This document shows, piece by piece, positions 1 through 8,700 of a stretch of DNA of 36,920 nucleotides (positions are counted from its first letter, which is position 1; each line of letters starts with the position of its first letter). The DNA is taken from positions 1 to 36,920 of the forward strand of contig NZ_JAIQLH010000141.1 in the NCBI RefSeq assembly GCF_020037025.1, read 5' to 3'. Position numbers and translations under genes: made by a program. Under the pieces are notes generated by a model that saw nothing but the letters and a program-made list of their open reading frames with translations, had not been told where the DNA came from and searched no databases. The DNA is from Streptomyces huiliensis. GTDB lineage: Bacteria > Actinomycetota > Actinomycetes > Streptomycetales > Streptomycetaceae.

Positions 1-3000
1 CTCCACGCGAGCCTGGCCACCGACGGGCACTCCGCCGTTGGACCGCTCCGTCGACGGCGCGTCCACCCGGCCAACACCGGCGACGGAACCGTCGACACCC
101 GGCGCCTCGGGACCGGGTGCCGCCGAACCCGCTCCGGGAAGCACGGACATATCGGCGGTCGGCACATCCACCCGAACCCGACCCGCAGCCGACGCCCCTC
201 CGTCGGATCGCTCCACCGTCGGCACCCCCACCCCGGCTGCACCGGAGACTGAGCCACCGGCATCCGGCGCGGCGAGCGGGGACGCGACGGCAGTCACTCC
301 ATCCGCACGGGCCTGCCCGCCGAACGGCACTCCGCCGTTGGAACACTCGGCCGTCTGCGCGGCCGCCCCAGCCGCCGCGGAGACGTAGCCGCCGGCATCC
401 GGCGCGGCGAGCGGGGACACGTCGGCAGTCGCCCCGCTGGAACGCCCCATCGTCGGCACGTCCGCCCGTGCGGCACCGGAAACAGAGCCACCGGTCCCCG
501 GCACCCCGGGGCGGGGCGTCGCCGAACTCGGCGCGGACAGAACGGACATGTCGGTGGTCGGCACGTCCACACGACCGGGACCCACCATCGCCGGCTCGCC
601 CGCGTCCCCACCGACACCCGCCTTACGACGGCCGGCCGAACCCGGCGCCGTTATAGGGGCCATGTCCGTCGTCGGCACGTCCAGGTGGGCAGGGTCCGCC
701 GCAGCCGGCCGACCGTGGACCGTCGCCGCCGCACCACCGGCCTCGCCGGCACCGGCCTCACGACGGCTCGCCGAACCCGACGCCGGCATGGCGGACGTGT
801 CCGTCGTCGCAACACTCAGCCGGTCGGGGGCAGAACCGTCCGAGACCGGCGACGTCGCCCCCGGCCCTCCTCCCGGGCCCCTCGCCACCTTGCCGGCGTC
901 CGGCGCGGCCGCCGTAGGCCGACGCGCCGGTTCGGCAGCAGACACCGGGGACATGTCCGTGGTGGGCACGTCCACTCGCGCGGGCCCGGGCACCGCCGCC
1001 TCCCCCGGGCCCCCGACAACACCCGCCTTACGACGATCGGCCGAACTCGGCTCCGTCAAGGCGGACATGTCCGTAGTCGGCACGTCCACCCGCGCGGAGC
1101 CGGGCACCGCCGAACCCGGCCCGGAAAGCGCCGACATGTCAGCGGTCGGCACATCCACACGACCGGGACCCACCGCCGGCTCACCCGCGCCCCCAGTGGC
1201 GCCCGTCTTACGACGACCGGCCGAACTCGGCACCTTTATAGAGGCCATGTCCGTCGTCGGCACATCCACCCGCGCCGGGCTGCCCTGCCCGGGCTGTCCC
1301 GGCGCGGGCGCCACCGCTCCCGTGCCGGAACCGGCATCGGCACCGGCACCGGCACCGGCACCGGCACCGGCACCGGCACCGGCACCGGCACCGGCACCGG
1401 CACCGGCGAAGGGACGGCCGGGAGCGGTCCCGGCCGGGGCGGAGGCTCCCCGCTCGTCGCCGACCGGAGCACCGATCCCGTTTGCCGCATAAGGCGCTTG
1501 CGTGGGCGAACCCGGGCGGGCCGCGCCGGCGGCTTCGCCCGGCGTGCCGGCGCCAGGCGCGGCCGGGGCCGCGGACGGACCCGGGAAGGGTCCGAAGCCC
1601 CCCTCGGCGACGGGCGGCCGAAGAGGTCCGGGAGCGGCGGGACCGGTCGAATCGACGTCCGCAGCAGGGGCCGTCGTGGCGTACGGGCTGTCGGCCGGCG
1701 AGCCCACCGGGCCGAAGACGTCGGCCCGCATCATGCCGTTGCGGAGCATGGCCTCCGGCCCGTGGGCCGCTCCGGGCGCGGTCGGCCGCGCTCCGCCCGG
1801 CGGACCGAAGGGCTCGGGAGCGGCACCGAAGGGGGCCGGACCGGGAGCGGAACCCGATACCCCGTCCGCCAGGGGCGGACCGAACACGCCCTGCGGCGCG
1901 TCGGCGGCCCGAGGCGGCGGCCAGCCTACGGGCGGCCCCTCGGCGAACGCGGCGGCCGGCACGGGACCGTCCTCCAGGACGATCGGCGGCAGCAGCGCCG
2001 TCGGCGCCTCACCGGCGGCCGGACCGGACGGCGGGGAGGCGGCAGCCGACCCGTCGGAACCGAACGCCGGAGCAGCGGACCCGGAGGGTGCGGCCGAAGA
2101 CGGACCGGCGGACGAGGACCCAGCAGCGGCGAACGGGTCGCCGGCAGCCGCCGAGGGCGCACCCGGGCCGACCGGAGACGGGCCGGTGGACGCGGACGCG
2201 GCGGACGCCGGAGAGCCGACGGGGGTCATCGAAGACACACCCGTCGACACCGACAGGCCGACAGGCCCACCCGCCCCGGCCGGAGACGCGTCGGCAGACA
2301 CGCCCGCCCCCGACACCGGCGCCCCGCCAAGCACACTCCCGCCGGCCGCGGACGAGCCGGTAGGCACAGACCCGGCGGCCACCGCGGAGCCGCCCGGGAA
2401 CGCAGAAGGCATCCCCGTAGGCGGAGCCGACGGACCGGCAGCCGCACCCGGGCCGGTGGACGCGGTCGCCCCGGGCGCCGACGACCCTCCGGGCGCCCCC
2501 GGAGCAGCCACCAACGGACCGGTCGGCACCGACGAACCCGCGGGCGTGGCCCCAGGGGCCAGCGACGTCATGCCCGTAGACGCCGCCACACCGGCAGCCG
2601 CACCCGCGCCGGCCGAAGGCGGACCGGCGGACACTCCCGCCCCGGGCGCCGTTGAAGCACCGGACACCCCCGAACCGGCACCCGGGAACGCGCCACCGGG
2701 CGTACCGGAAACGGAGGACGCCCCCGGAGCAGCGGGCGCCGACAGCCCCACGGGCCCACCCACCGCATCCGCCGCCCCCGCCACACCGGGCGCGCCCCCC
2801 GACCCGCCGGAACCGCGCCTCCGTCGAGCACCCGCCGGCCGCCAGTCCGCCGTGAAGTGGCCGACCAGCAGGTCGGTGACGGCGGCGGGTTGCTCGACGG
2901 GGGCCAGGTGGCGGGTGCCGGGGACGACGGCGAGGCGGGCGTCGTGGATGCCGGCGACGAGGACGCGGGCGTCGGCGGGCGGCGTCACCTGGTCCTCGGC

Positions 3001-3618
3001 TCCGACGAGCACCAGCGTGGGCACGCCCACCCGGTCCAGGCCGGGGCGGGCGTCGAAGGCGGCCAGCGCCTCGCAGGCGGCCGAGTAACAGGGGACGTCG
3101 GTGGTGCGCACCATGTGGACGGCCCAGTCCACTATGGCCGGCTGGGCCGCGGCGAAGGCGGGGCTGAACCAGTTCTCGGGCGCGGAGCGCGCCGCGGGGT
3201 CCAGGCCGTGAGAGCGCGCCTCGGAGGCCCGGACGCCCCAGGAGTCGGCCGTGCCGAAGCGGGCGGCCGAGCCGATCAGGGCGAGGGAACCGAGCCGTTC
3301 GGGCCCGCGCAGGGCGAGTTCGGCACCGATCGCGCCGCCGATGCAGCAGCCCGCGTAGCCGAAGTGCTCGACGCCCAGGACGTCGAGCGTGGCGAGCAGC
3401 CGGTCGGTGAGTTCGCCGACCGTCGCCGCGGGGCGAGCGGGCGCGCCGCCGTGGCCCGGCAGGTCGTAGCGGAAGACGCGCCACTGGCGGGTGAGTTCCG
3501 GTACCTGCCGGTCCCACATGTGCCAAGTGGTACCCAGCGCAGGGCCCAAGATCAGGACCGGGGCGTCTTCCGGGCCGTCAAAGCGGTATTGCAGGGTGTT
3601 CGCCGGTGTCTCACTCAC
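1..3618 (-). CDS. pcaL: PcaL/PcaD-type 3-oxoadipate enol-lactonase with giant repetitive C-terminal extension (partial)
   Basis: Reading starts at GTG 3618-3616 (VSETPANTLQYRFDGPED) behind a GAGAGGG ribosome binding site and stays open for 1,206 codons to the window edge. Residues 1-260 form an alpha/beta hydrolase of the beta-ketoadipate enol-lactone hydrolase type, which opens 3-oxoadipate enol-lactone in protocatechuate catabolism. The nucleophile elbow is GCCIGG, placing Cys92 where serine is usual; the likely acid is Asp209 (GAEDQV) and the likely histidine His237 (GTRHLAP). Residues 261-1206 are low-complexity Ala/Pro/Gly/Ser sequence with repeated VDVPTTDM blocks and an 11-fold Gly-Ala run. 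In Streptomyces this hydrolase is often fused to a C-terminal 4-carboxymuconolactone decarboxylase domain (PcaL); that domain is not visible and would lie left of position 1. Known linkers are, from memory, far shorter. The family call for the hydrolase is firm; the PcaL symbol is inference. Confidence 0.75.
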   Translation of the reverse strand, partial: MSETPANTLQYRFDGPEDAPVLILGPALGTTWHMWDRQVPELTRQWRVFRYDLPGHGGAPARPAATVGELTDRLLATLDVLGVEHFGYAGCCIGGAIGAELALRGPERLGSLALIGSAARFGTADSWGVRASEARSHGLDPAARSAPENWFSPAFAAAQPAIVDWAVHMVRTTDVPCYSAACEALAAFDARPGLDRVGVPTLVLVGAEDQVTPPADARVLVAGIHDARLAVVPGTRHLAPVEQPAAVTDLLVGHFTADWRPAGARRRRGSGGSGGAPGVAGAADAVGGPVGLSAPAAPGASSVSGTPGGAFPGAGSGVSGASTAPGAGVSAGPPSAGAGAAAGVAASTGMTSLAPGATPAGSSVPTGPLVAAPGAPGGSSAPGATASTGPGAAAGPSAPPTGMPSAFPGGSAVAAGSVPTGSSAAGGSVLGGAPVSGAGVSADASPAGAGGPVGLSVSTGVSSMTPVGSPASAASASTGPSPVGPGAPSAAAGDPFAAAGSSSAGPSSAAPSGSAAPAFGSDGSAAASPPSGPAAGEAPTALLPPIVLEDGPVPAAAFAEGPPVGWPPPRAADAPQGVFGPPLADGVSGSAPGPAPFGAAPEPFGPPGGARPTAPGAAHGPEAMLRNGMMRADVFGPVGSPADSPYATTAPAADVDSTGPAAPGPLRPPVAEGGFGPFPGPSAAPAAPGAGTPGEAAGAARPGSPTQAPYAANGIGAPVGDERGASAPAGTAPGRPFAGAGAGAGAGAGAGAGAGAGAGADAGSGTGAVAPAPGQPGQGSPARVDVPTTDMASIKVPSSAGRRKTGATGGAGEPAVGPGRVDVPTADMSALSGPGSAVPGSARVDVPTTDMSALTEPSSADRRKAGVVGGPGEAAVPGPARVDVPTTDMSPVSAAEPARRPTAAAPDAGKVARGPGGGPGATSPVSDGSAPDRLSVATTDTSAMPASGSASRREAGAGEAGGAAATVHGRPAAADPAHLDVPTTDMAPITAPGSAGRRKAGVGGDAGEPAMVGPGRVDVPTTDMSVLSAPSSATPRPGVPGTGGSVSGAARADVPTMGRSSGATADVSPLAAPDAGGYVSAAAGAAAQTAECSNGGVPFGGQARADGVTAVASPLAAPDAGGSVSGAAGVGVPTVERSDGGASAAGRVRVDVPTADMSVLPGAGSAAPGPEAPGVDGSVAGVGRVDAPSTERSNGGVPVGGQARVE
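148..1269 (-). repeat. Interspersed coding repeat VDVPTTDM with companion SSAGRRK blocks
   Basis: Within the extension of the hydrolase gene, an 8-residue block close to V-D-V-P-T-T-D-M recurs at plus-strand positions 148-171, 547-570, 661-684, 952-975, 1066-1089, 1135-1158 and 1246-1269, with a degenerate copy at 796-816. A second block reading roughly S-(S/G)-A-G-R-R-K lies a short distance from several copies (around 607, 1027 and 1207; a weaker one near 757). Spacing between copies is irregular, so this looks like amplified and shuffled modules rather than a simple tandem array. Confidence 0.85.
1339..1404. repeat. (GGCACC)11 hexanucleotide microsatellite
   Basis: Eleven uninterrupted copies of GGCACC, preceded by the near-copy GGCATC. 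On the minus strand it encodes eleven Gly-Ala dipeptides in the extension of the enol-lactonase gene. The unit is a multiple of three, so gain or loss of copies would keep the reading frame. Confidence 0.97.
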
Positions 3619-3655
3619 CCGCAAGACCCTCTCACATCCCTTACGGCCGCCCCTA

Positions 3656-4020
3656 TGAGCGGGGTCCTGGCTGTAGCTGTCCGGCCAGGTGGAAGACCTT
3701 CCGGGCCGCGCGGCGTTTGGGGCGGCGGACGATTTCGCGCCGGCTCTTGCCTCCCTTGATCCAACCCACGTAACAGTCCTGCGTGCGCGGGCCGCCCCGC
3801 GGACGGGCGGAAGTACCGACGTCCCGAGGAACGCTCGACAGGACTGACCCCACACAGCGCAGTGAAGGACGCCCCTCGGACAGTCCGTACGGGAAACCCG
3901 AGAATCCGACACGGAGACGGATCTGGTCTGTGCGCCGCCGGGACCACCGCGGCGACCCAATCGACCCGATGCACGTCGTCTGGGAGGCCCAGTAGCGTGG
4001 CGCCTTCGCCCGCACTACTT
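3656..4020 (-). pseudogene. Decayed IS110-like transposase C-terminal remnant
   Basis: Two minus-strand frames carry pieces that resemble the C-terminal Transposase_20 part of IS110-family transposases. At 3816-3875 one frame reads ASFTALCGVSPVERSSG, close to the typical SFAALCG-P-SSG motif. At 3665-3793 another frame reads GPRTQDCYVGWIKGG then KSRREIVRR and AARKVFHL, matching the typical RTQDY...EGKSRREI...REVF end of these proteins. The pieces are in different frames and the stretch normally between them (about 30-40 residues with an RGGDRQANAAL-like core) is mostly missing, so a frameshift and a deletion have occurred. Upstream sequence to about 4020 has only faint likeness. No terminal repeats or intact copy are visible. 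The call rests on motif recall, not on a search. Confidence 0.6.
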
Positions 4021-4418
4021 CCACACCCGGCAGCGTCCTCGCTATCTGCGGCTATCTGCGAGCGGTCCGGCGCCGCCGCTGGATGACGGGCCCCGCCTAC
4101 TGGGCAACCCCCGCCATAGGCCAACCGCTGCAATCCGCTGCCCACCGACGCTGCCGGCAGTACTGGGTGTGCCGGAGCCGACACAACGCCCACACCCATC
4201 AGCTGATCAGCCCGTTCCGCCGCGCTCACCACCATCCGGCACGATCACGCCGCGCTCGAAGGGAGGTCGCGCACTGGTAGTTAACGGAATCGCGGCACGG
4301 ACCGCCGCCAGTCATACGCGGTCGCACAGCCGCACCACCGTCGATGCGGATACCCGCACACCTTGTGAATCTTTCCGTGGCCGGCTTTGCCCATGGCCCG
4401 TCGTGCCGCCCTTGGCTA
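4021..4418. other. Intergenic stretch without recognisable gene
   Basis: Between the transposase remnant and the nuclease gene I find no convincing coding frame on either strand. Several short open frames exist but have no recognisable motif and no clear ribosome binding site. The stretch may hold further decayed mobile-element sequence and the downstream end of the nuclease transcript. Confidence 0.5.
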
Positions 4419-5471
4419 TTACGGATTCCACAACGCGCTCGGCTCATAGCGCAACTGGTAGGAACGAACTCCAGCTCCGTTCGTGCGGTAGATGGTGATC
4501 GCGCTCAGGAACTGTGACTTGATCTCCGAGGTGCGCTGCCGCTCCTTTCCCTCGACTCCGCTGATCCACTGCTCGATGTGCTCCGGCAACTTGAAGGTAA
4601 GCCGGTAGGCATCCTCATCAGGGCCCCATGGAGACAGAGTCCACTCGGCAGTCTCACCGTGCCCAGTCCGCCGGATCCGAACCGAGTGGTCCGGACTGGC
4701 ATCTGCGTACTCCAAGAACTGCTGTTTGTCATCGGCGGCCAGCGGCAGGATGAACGGGGCAGCGGGGAATCCCAACAGCAGCTCGGCCTCACTGTGCTCC
4801 TCGAGCACAGCGACGAAGTCCGCGAGGAGCCGGCTGGCCACGCCCTCGAACTGCGTCGCGCTGGTACCCACCTCAGGCAAGAGGCCAACCGGGCCCGTAC
4901 CCAGAGCCTCTCTCAGCTCGTTCCGCATCCAGGACACTGGGAAGGACCTGAGGTGGTACGCATTCTGGGCGTCGAACAGTGCACGCGCCGTTGCGTAGAG
5001 CGCGTTGCGGAGCCAGTCGAAGGACTCGCCCGACAGGTCTACGAGGGATATCTGGTGCGCCAGGGCATACTTCTGGGCGTCGGCGGTGAAGCCGTTGGCC
5101 GAGAACAGGGCGTACGAATATTGGTAGCGCTGGCGGGGTCGGGTACTCGGCAGAGCCATGAAGTTCTCGTTGACGTCATGGAGCACTCCGTGGGCATTAC
5201 GCACGACCTCCAGCCGACACGGTGTGCGGTAGAACTTGGCCTCCAGGAACAGTCGGACCGGTAGCGAAAAGGCCGGCGTGAAGGCGAACTCCCCCAACAC
5301 GTCTGCCTGGTGCAGAGCACCACGCCCACGGACCCGGAGGGTGTTCCCTTCTGAAACGAGCTCTACCGGGTCCTGCTGGGCATCCACCAACAACCGGTAG
5401 CCGCTGTGCCGAAGCAACCACGCCAGCGACTCTTCCAATAGATAGCCCCTCAACGTGGCACGCGTGGCCAT
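4419..5471 (-). CDS. Predicted PD-(D/E)XK restriction-endonuclease-like protein divergent from pglW
   Basis: A 350-residue protein starting at ATG 5471-5469, with a strong GGAGG eight bases upstream. The N-terminal half has the layout of an Mrr-like nuclease: a helix RGYLLEESLAWLLRHSGY (residues 8-25), then HQADVLGE with Asp57 and RLFLEAKFY with Glu77 and Lys79, giving a D...ExK catalytic signature. The strand-like segment QYSYALFSANGFT fits the following core. Residues about 170-350 match no domain I recognise and may provide DNA or partner specificity. I cannot assign a named family. It shares a 294-bp divergent region with pglW, so it is probably an accessory nuclease of the BREX island acting on invading DNA or as a backup restriction activity; that role is inference. 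Confidence 0.75.
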   Translation of the reverse strand: MATRATLRGYLLEESLAWLLRHSGYRLLVDAQQDPVELVSEGNTLRVRGRGALHQADVLGEFAFTPAFSLPVRLFLEAKFYRTPCRLEVVRNAHGVLHDVNENFMALPSTRPRQRYQYSYALFSANGFTADAQKYALAHQISLVDLSGESFDWLRNALYATARALFDAQNAYHLRSFPVSWMRNELREALGTGPVGLLPEVGTSATQFEGVASRLLADFVAVLEEHSEAELLLGFPAAPFILPLAADDKQQFLEYADASPDHSVRIRRTGHGETAEWTLSPWGPDEDAYRLTFKLPEHIEQWISGVEGKERQRTSEIKSQFLSAITIYRTNGAGVRSYQLRYEPSALWNP

Positions 5472-5765
5472 GACGTCCCCCTCCAGTCAGCCTTGCCGAA
5501 CAACAGCGCAATCAACCGGCATCAACTCGGCGCCGCCACGGCTGAAAATCGCTCTGCCTGCCTGGCCGAATCTTTTCGTCGCGCGCTCCACCTTGGCCCA
5601 TCGCCGCCAGGTCTGGCTGCGGAGCCCTGCCGTAGCAAGCCCAGGCCGCCCTCGACGTAAGTATCACCCTTTAAGATTCATCCGAGGTTTGGGCCGGGCT
5701 TCCTGACGCACTGCCAGAGGTACGGCACGCACACACGCGCACAGCAGACACAGGCGGGGGGCCGC
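5472..5765. promoter_or_regulatory. Divergent control region between nuclease gene and pglW
   Basis: This 294-bp gap must hold promoters for both directions. On the plus strand an AT-richer patch at about 5658-5680 contains TAAGAT (5672-5677), a plausible -10 element, with only a weak CTCGAC at 5651-5656 upstream at a short 15-bp spacing. On the nuclease side a 10-bp imperfect direct repeat (ATCAACCGGC / ATCAACTCGG, 5512-5531) could be an operator. A run of six G (5756-5761) forms the core of the pglW ribosome binding site four bases before its ATG. Promoter assignments are tentative. Confidence 0.35.
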
Positions 5766-8700
5766 ATGCTGGACGGCCGGTGGACAACGGTCACCAAGTC
5801 CGAGTACGAGCACGAGCACCGCGGCCTTGAGGCGATCCGTAGGCGCCTGCCGGACGAGGAACCGTGGCGCGCCTGGGCGAACTTCACGTTCACCGCGAAC
5901 AGCGGGCATGTCCGTGAGGTCGATCTCCTGGTCGTGGCGCCGGCCGGAGTGTTCCTGGTCGAGCTGAAGGATTGGCACGGCTCGGTCCACGGCGGCGGCA
6001 ACGACTGGGTGCAGACCACGCCGGGCGGGACCAGCCGTCGGCACGGCAACCCGCTGCACCTGTCGAACCGGAAGGCCAAGGAGCTGTCGGGCCTGATCAA
6101 CGGTGTCTCCGGTCGGCCTGCGGATCGAACGAAGATCTGGGTGGGTGAAGCGGTCTGCTTCACCGACGACAAGCTTCGGGTGAACCTTCCGGCCGCCGAT
6201 ATGAACGGCGTGTTCACGGTCAAGCAGCTCGTGGAGATGCTGGCCGTACCGCCGGGAGACGCCCGGTATCAGATCACGGCCACGACGTCCCGCCTTGTCG
6301 ATACGGCCTTGAAGAAGCTCCGTATCGCGCCGATCCGCCGCCAGTACGAGGTGGGCTCCTACCTCTTGGAGGCGAAGGCGTTCGACTCCGGGCCCACCTG
6401 GGCCGACTATCTGGGCCGCCATTCCCAGTTGCGCGATCTGGCGCGGGTGCGGGTCTTTCTCAGCGAACGCGGCGCCTCCGACGACGAGCGGCGCTCGGTG
6501 GAACGGGCCGCCGCCCGCGAGGCGTCGGTGCTCAGCCGGTTTCGCCATCCGGGCGCAGTGCAGCTGAAGAGCTATCTGCCGTCGGGGCACCCCGCCGGCC
6601 CCGCGATCCTCTTCGACTACCACCCTGAGACGCTGCGCCTGGACGACTACCTGGTCCAGCACGGGGACGATCTGGACCTGAAGGCTCGCCTCGCTCTGGT
6701 GCGGCAGCTTGCCGAGACGGTGCGCTCCGCGCACTCCCGGCGAGTCCACCATCGCACACTCTCGGCACACGCGGTGCATGTCATTCCGCGCGACCGCGGC
6801 CCTCGCGGGCGTGAGATCAGCGAAGAGCAGCGTTGGCTGCGCCCGTGGCCGCAGATCGCGGACTGGCAGATAGCCACCGGGCAGAGCGTCAGCCGTGGTC
6901 GGCCGTTGACCTTGGCTCCGACCAACGTGTCGGGCTTACATCTCGCGGAGCAGGCCGATCCTTATCTGGCTCCGGAGCTGAAGATTCCGAAAGCCGATCC
7001 GGTGCGCCTGGATGTATACGGGCTCGGCGTTCTCACGTATTTGCTGGTCACCGGGCAGGCGCCGGGCGCGAGCCAGAGCGAGGTCATGGCACGCCTGGAG
7101 GCCGGCGAGAGTCTGCGTCCGAGCGCACTGGTCGACGGTCTCCATCCGGACGTCGACGATCTGGTGGAAGCGTCCACTGCGTACGAACCCGGTCGACGGC
7201 TGTCCACGGTCGACGACTTCCTGGAGATGCTGGAGTACGTCGAGCAGGCGTTCGCCGAGGAGGTGCCGGAGGGCGGGGATAGGGCTGCAGGTGTTGGCGG
7301 GGGCGGCGGTTCTGCCACAGTCGGGGGCGAGGAACAGTCCGAGCCAGAGAAAGATCCGCTGGAGGCGGTGGCCGGGGATGTGCTGGCCGGGCGCTGGGAG
7401 GTCGTCCGCCGGCTCGGTACGGGCTCAACCGCGCGAGCATTCCTGGTACGGGACTTGGAGGGCGAGCCGCGGCGCAGCGGCGCCCTGCCGGTGGCGGTGC
7501 TCAAGGTCGCGTTGAGCGAGGCCAAGCACACAGTCCTGGACCGGGAGGCGCAGGTCCTAGGCCGTATCCACCGGGATTCCAGCATCATCTCGCTGTACGA
7601 GCCCGAGCCGCTCACACTGGCCGGGCGCCGGGTCCTGGTCCTGGAGTACGTGGGTGACAGTCGGGAGCTGAAGGACCAGGACGGCGGGACGGTCAAGGGG
7701 CCGCGCCGCCGTGAGGACACCGTCGCCCGCCAACTGCGGGACAACGGCCGTCTGGGCATGGACCAGTTGGAGGCGTACGGGAAGTACCTGTTCGGCGCGG
7801 TGGAGCACCTGGAGGCGGAGGGGATCTGGCACCGGGACCTGAAACCGGACAACATCGCGATCCGGATCCGCCCCAACGGCACCCGCCAGCTGGTACTGAT
7901 CGACTTCTCGCTCGCCGGATATCCGGCGAAGGAGATCGAGGCAGGCACCGAGGGCTATCTCGACCCCTTCGTAGGGATCATCACGCGCGGCTCGTACGAC
8001 GGCCATGCCGAACGGTATGCGCTGGCCGTGACACTGCACGAGATGGCGTCAAACGAGCTGCCCCGATGGGGTGACGGCTCGGTCACGCCCCGGCAGACGG
8101 ATGCGGAGGAGTGGCCGTACCCGCAGCTGGCGGTCGACGCATTCGAACCGGCCGTCCGGGACGGCCTGGTGGCATTCTTCCGTAAGGCCCTGGCCCGGGA
8201 CGTGAAGTACCGCTTCTCGGACCTGAAACCGATGGAGCGCGCCTGGCAGAAGATCTTCCTGGACGCACAGCAGACGACGGCGCCGAGCACCGGTCACGGT
8301 GAAAAGTCGGCGCGCGGAACAAAAAGCGGCACGGACGCGGTTGCCTGGCCGGCAACGGAGCCGCGGATCGGGCGGGAGGACGACGACGTCTCCGCCGAGC
8401 AGGTCCGCGACCAGCAGGCCATGCGCGCCGACCGGAAGACGCCGCTGTCGGTGGCCGGCCTGACCGTCGCGGCACAGTCGCAGCTGTTCGCGATGGGGCT
8501 GAACACCGTCGGGGACGTCCTGGAGTACTCGGCGAAGAAGTTCCTCACTGCGCCGGGCATGGGCTCGCGTACTCGGGAGGAGATCCAGCGCCGGCAGAAG
8601 GAGTGGAACGCACGCCTGGGCAAGGCGGCTCCCGCGCCGCTCAGCGCGGAGGCCCGCAAGGCGGCGGGCCAGGAGCTCTCCGACCTCGAGCGGGCGGTCG

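Noticed and set aside
2009..3526. Minus-strand frame of about 505 codons overlapping the hydrolase
   Set aside because: Arg-rich reading in the wrong frame; the hydrolase frame on the same strand carries all family motifs and a ribosome binding site.
4226..4447. Minus-strand frame with faint likeness to the end of an IS5-type transposase
   Set aside because: The resemblance is limited to a few residues and lacks DDE motifs; too weak to call.
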